From: an uncultured Selenomonadales bacterium
GTDB taxonomy: Bacteria; Bacillota; Negativicutes; Selenomonadales; Selenomonadaceae
Assembly: GCA_947165295.1 (NCBI GenBank)
Contig: CAMUZU010000010.1
Span: 1 to 64,000 of the forward strand
Direction: 5' to 3'
Length of the DNA: 64,000 nt
The notes below the pieces were generated by a model. That model searched no databases. It was given only the letters and a program-made list of their open reading frames with translations, and had not been told where the DNA came from. Below are positions 61,761 to 64,000 of this stretch, piece after piece (the first letter of the stretch is position 1; every line of letters starts with the position of its first letter). The position numbers were made by a program, and so were the translations under genes.

Positions 61761-63047
61761 ATGTCAACGGTTGTCATCAGCGGCGCACAGTGGGGCGACG
61801 AAGGCAAAGGCAAAATCGTCGACTACCTTGCAGCTCAGGCAGATACCGTCGTGCGCTTTCAAGGCGGCTCGAATGCCGGTCACACGGTCAGCGTCGGCGG
61901 CGAAGAATACAAACTGCGTCTGTTGCCGTCGGGCATTTTGTACAAGGGCACGACCTGCGTTATTGCCAACGGCGTTGTGCTTGACCCGCAATGTCTGCTT
62001 GAAGAAATTGACGCAATGGACAAGCGCGGCGTCGACACGTCGAATATCCGCATTTCCAATCGCGCTCATGTCGTCATGCCGTGGCACAAACTTTTCGACG
62101 AACTCGGCGAACTTCAACGCGGCGCAAACAAAATCGGCACGACAAAACGCGGTATCGGCCCGTGCTACATTGACAAGGCCGACCGAATCGGAATTCGCGT
62201 GTGTGACTTGATTGACCGCGACGAATTCGCCAAAAAAGTCCGCGCAGTTTTAAGCGTGAAGAATTTGACGCTCGAAAAAGTTTACAATCACGCGCCGCTC
62301 GACGCCGACGAAATTATCCGCGAGTATGAAGCTTACGCCGACAGAATTCGTCCGCTCGTTTGCGACACGATAACTTTGCTCAACCGTCAAGTCGACGCGG
62401 GCAAAAAGATTCTGTTTGAAGGCGCGCAGGCGACAATGCTCGACATCGATTACGGAACTTATCCGTTCGTCACGTCAAGTCACCCAATCAGCGGCGGCGT
62501 CGGTATCGGTGCTGGCGTCGCGCCGAAAAAGATTGACACCGTCGTCAGCGTCGTCAAAGCTTACTGCACACGCGTGGGCGAAGGCCCCTTCCCAACCGAA
62601 CAGTTAAACGACATCGGCGACAAACTTCGCACGGCGGGACACGAATTCGGCACGGTGACGGGGCGTCCGCGTCGCACGGGCTGGCTTGATGCTTGCGTCG
62701 TCAAATACGCCGGTCAACTCAGCGGCACGGATTACATGGCAGTCACGCGCCTGGACATTCTCGACGGCTTCGAAGAAATTAAAATGTGCGTCGCGTACAA
62801 ACTCGACGGTCAAGTTATCGACGAAATTCCCGCGTCGTTGAACGTCCTTGCGAAAGTCGAACCCGTTTACGAAACTTTCGCGGGCTGGAAGACCGACATA
62901 AGCAACGTTCGCCGCTTCGACGACTTGCCCGAAAACGCACGCAAATATTTGACGCGCATGTCCGAAGTCACGGGCATTGAACTCGGCATTGTGTCCGTCG
63001 GCGCGAACCGCGATCAAACGATTGTGCTTGCCGAAAACATTTTTTGA
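61761..63047 (+). CDS. purA: Adenylosuccinate synthetase
   Basis: A 428-residue enzyme linking IMP and aspartate with GTP, the first committed step to AMP. The N-terminal VVISGAQWGDEGKGKIVDYL is the GTP-binding signature; QGGSNAGHTV near 34 contains the catalytic histidine; GTTKRGIGPCYIDKADRIGI near 129 and FEGAQATMLDIDYGTYPFVT near 220 are conserved, as is RTGWLDACVVKYAGQLSG near 305. Full length. GAGGTG lies 8 bases before the ATG. A strong terminator follows. Confidence 0.97.
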   Translation: MSTVVISGAQWGDEGKGKIVDYLAAQADTVVRFQGGSNAGHTVSVGGEEYKLRLLPSGILYKGTTCVIANGVVLDPQCLLEEIDAMDKRGVDTSNIRISNRAHVVMPWHKLFDELGELQRGANKIGTTKRGIGPCYIDKADRIGIRVCDLIDRDEFAKKVRAVLSVKNLTLEKVYNHAPLDADEIIREYEAYADRIRPLVCDTITLLNRQVDAGKKILFEGAQATMLDIDYGTYPFVTSSHPISGGVGIGAGVAPKKIDTVVSVVKAYCTRVGEGPFPTEQLNDIGDKLRTAGHEFGTVTGRPRRTGWLDACVVKYAGQLSGTDYMAVTRLDILDGFEEIKMCVAYKLDGQVIDEIPASLNVLAKVEPVYETFAGWKTDISNVRRFDDLPENARKYLTRMSEVTGIELGIVSVGANRDQTIVLAENIF

Positions 63048-63058
63048 ACGGCGATTGT

Positions 63059-63084
63059 CCCCGTCGCGTTGACGGGGTTTTTTT
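63059..63084 (+). terminator. Terminator after purA
   Basis: CCCCGTC, GCGTT loop, GACGGGG, then seven T. Confidence 0.88.
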
Positions 63085-63107
63085 ACGCAACGACAGGAGG
63101 TTTCAAC

Positions 63108-63872
63108 ATGATTAAAGTTTTGGTCAACGGCGCGCTCGGTCGCATGGGTCGCACGGTTTGCGCCGCCGTGAAATCCGACGCCGAACTTGAACTCGTCGCG
63201 GCAGTCGATGTCATTGAAGGCACCGTCGAAAATCTCAGCGTCGAAACGAACCTTGACGCCGCGTTGAAAAAATTTCAGCCCGACGTGATGGTTGACTTCA
63301 CACGTCCCGCCGCAGTCTTCGCAAACGTCATGACCGCGCTTGCAAACAAAGTTTCGCCCGTTGTCGGCACGACGGGTTTAAGCGACGACGACAAACAAAA
63401 AATCCGCGACGCCTGCGAAGTCAATAAAACACCCGCGTTCATTGCGCCGAACTTCGCGCTCGGAGCCGTGTTGATGATGTTGACTGCGCGCAAAATCGCA
63501 AAGTACATGCCCGAAGTTGAAATTATCGAACTGCACCACGACAACAAACTCGACGCGCCTTCGGGAACTGCGGAGTTGACGGCGAAGATGATTTCCGAAG
63601 TCCGACTCAAACACAAACAAGGTCACCCCGACGAAGTCGAACGCCTCGCTCACGTGCGCGGAGCCGACGTTGACGGGATTCGCATTCACAGCGTGCGATT
63701 GCCGGGCTTCGTCGCGCATCAAGAAGTTATCTTCGGCGGGCTCGGTCAAACGTTGACAATCCGCCACGACTCGATGGGTCGCGATTCGTTCATGCCGGGC
63801 GTCGTGCTTGCCTGCAAAAAAGTTCGTGCGCTCAAAGGCTTGACAATCGGGCTTGACAAAATTCTCGATTGA
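63108..63872 (+). CDS. dapB: 4-hydroxy-tetrahydrodipicolinate reductase
   Basis: A 254-residue NAD(P)H-dependent enzyme of lysine and diaminopimelate synthesis. IKVLVNGALGRMGRTVCAAV is the nucleotide-binding start (GxxGxMG), VVGTTGLSDDDKQKI near 85, APNFALGAVLMM near 112, EIIELHHDNKLDAPSGTAEL near 140 (catalytic His-His and K-x-D-x-P-S-G-T) and HSVRLPGFVAHQEVIFGG near 200 follow. AGGAGG precedes the ATG at 63108; an upstream in-frame ATG at 63069 overlaps the terminator and is not credible. Confidence 0.96.
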   Translation: MIKVLVNGALGRMGRTVCAAVKSDAELELVAAVDVIEGTVENLSVETNLDAALKKFQPDVMVDFTRPAAVFANVMTALANKVSPVVGTTGLSDDDKQKIRDACEVNKTPAFIAPNFALGAVLMMLTARKIAKYMPEVEIIELHHDNKLDAPSGTAELTAKMISEVRLKHKQGHPDEVERLAHVRGADVDGIRIHSVRLPGFVAHQEVIFGGLGQTLTIRHDSMGRDSFMPGVVLACKKVRALKGLTIGLDKILD

Positions 63873-63885
63873 CGGAGGTCACACC

Positions 63886-64000
63886 ATGAAAAAATTTTTC
63901 GCAACGTTGCTCGCCGCGTTGACGCTGTGCATGTTGACTGCCTGCGGTACTTCCGCCGAAGAAAAGTCGCCCGCCGCGCAAACTTCCGATAAAATTCTCG
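63886..64000 (+). CDS. Lipoprotein, partial (cut by the window end)
   Basis: The first 38 residues of a gene that runs past the end of the window. MKKFFATLLAALTLCMLTAC is a lipoprotein signal peptide with lipobox L-T-A-C, followed by a Ser/Ala-rich linker. GGAGG lies 7 bases before the ATG, 13 bases after dapB. It may be a substrate-binding lipoprotein or other surface lipoprotein; nothing more can be said. Confidence 0.75.
   Translation, partial: MKKFFATLLAALTLCMLTACGTSAEEKSPAAQTSDKIL

Overview
The window looks like chromosome of a motile, diderm member of the Firmicutes, most likely class Negativicutes (Selenomonadales or relatives). LPS-type genes (a GT9 heptosyltransferase, a WaaE-like GT2, an O-antigen ligase) sit together with Gram-positive traits: an RNA polymerase delta subunit and an RsbW/SpoIIE-style partner-switching cassette. 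A flagellin, two chemoreceptors and a methylmalonyl-CoA decarboxylase fit a propionate-forming anaerobe. The taxonomic call is inference; no rRNA is present.

Layout. 0-9.1 kb (+): cell-envelope polysaccharide genes (four glycosyltransferases, a PIG-L deacetylase, a YrbL-like protein, an O-antigen ligase) ending with RNase III. This block is visibly more AT-rich than the rest. 9.2-14.9 kb (-): an uncharacterised protein, a SIMPL protein, a GNAT, an epimerase/cytidylyltransferase/LicD operon and cobO. 15-23 kb: a DUF262 protein without its expected nuclease histidine, yigZ, hemW, plsY, tRNA-Leu(TAG), argS, an L,D-transpeptidase and rpoE (delta). 23.3-27.4 kb: two tandemly duplicated chemoreceptors. 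27.5-33.4 kb: aroE, an orphan GspE/PilB-type ATPase, a YoeB-type toxin with an unfamiliar antitoxin, an M50 protease and a Nudix hydrolase. 33.5-36.8 kb: a lytic transglycosylase, flagellin, an amidase and a lipoprotein. 36.8-43.7 kb (-): a partner-switching operon with two tandem Cache-HAMP-PP2C phosphatases, preceded by a hybrid histidine kinase. 43.9-55.4 kb: methylmalonyl-CoA decarboxylase, uvrB, a degenerate HD-GYP protein, yitT, clpB, cobK, a Nif3-family protein, a MerR regulator and a glycosyltransferase. 55.4-59.1 kb: an unusually short uvrA and a CRISPR array of 11 repeats without cas genes. 59.1-64 kb: pfkA, a HAD phosphatase, purE, purA, dapB and a lipoprotein cut by the window end.

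The most interesting non-coding signal is a dispersed intergenic element of about 105 bp, present in seven copies between 17.6 and 52.8 kb and in both orientations. It is built of three consecutive hairpins. The middle hairpin differs in sequence between copies but keeps its pairing through compensatory changes. Other notable points are the UvrA that appears to lack its insertion domain, CRISPR repeats that covary in their own hairpin, a helically phased 20-bp repeat array before the heptosyltransferase, and two independent tandem duplications in which sensor domains diverged while output domains stayed nearly identical.
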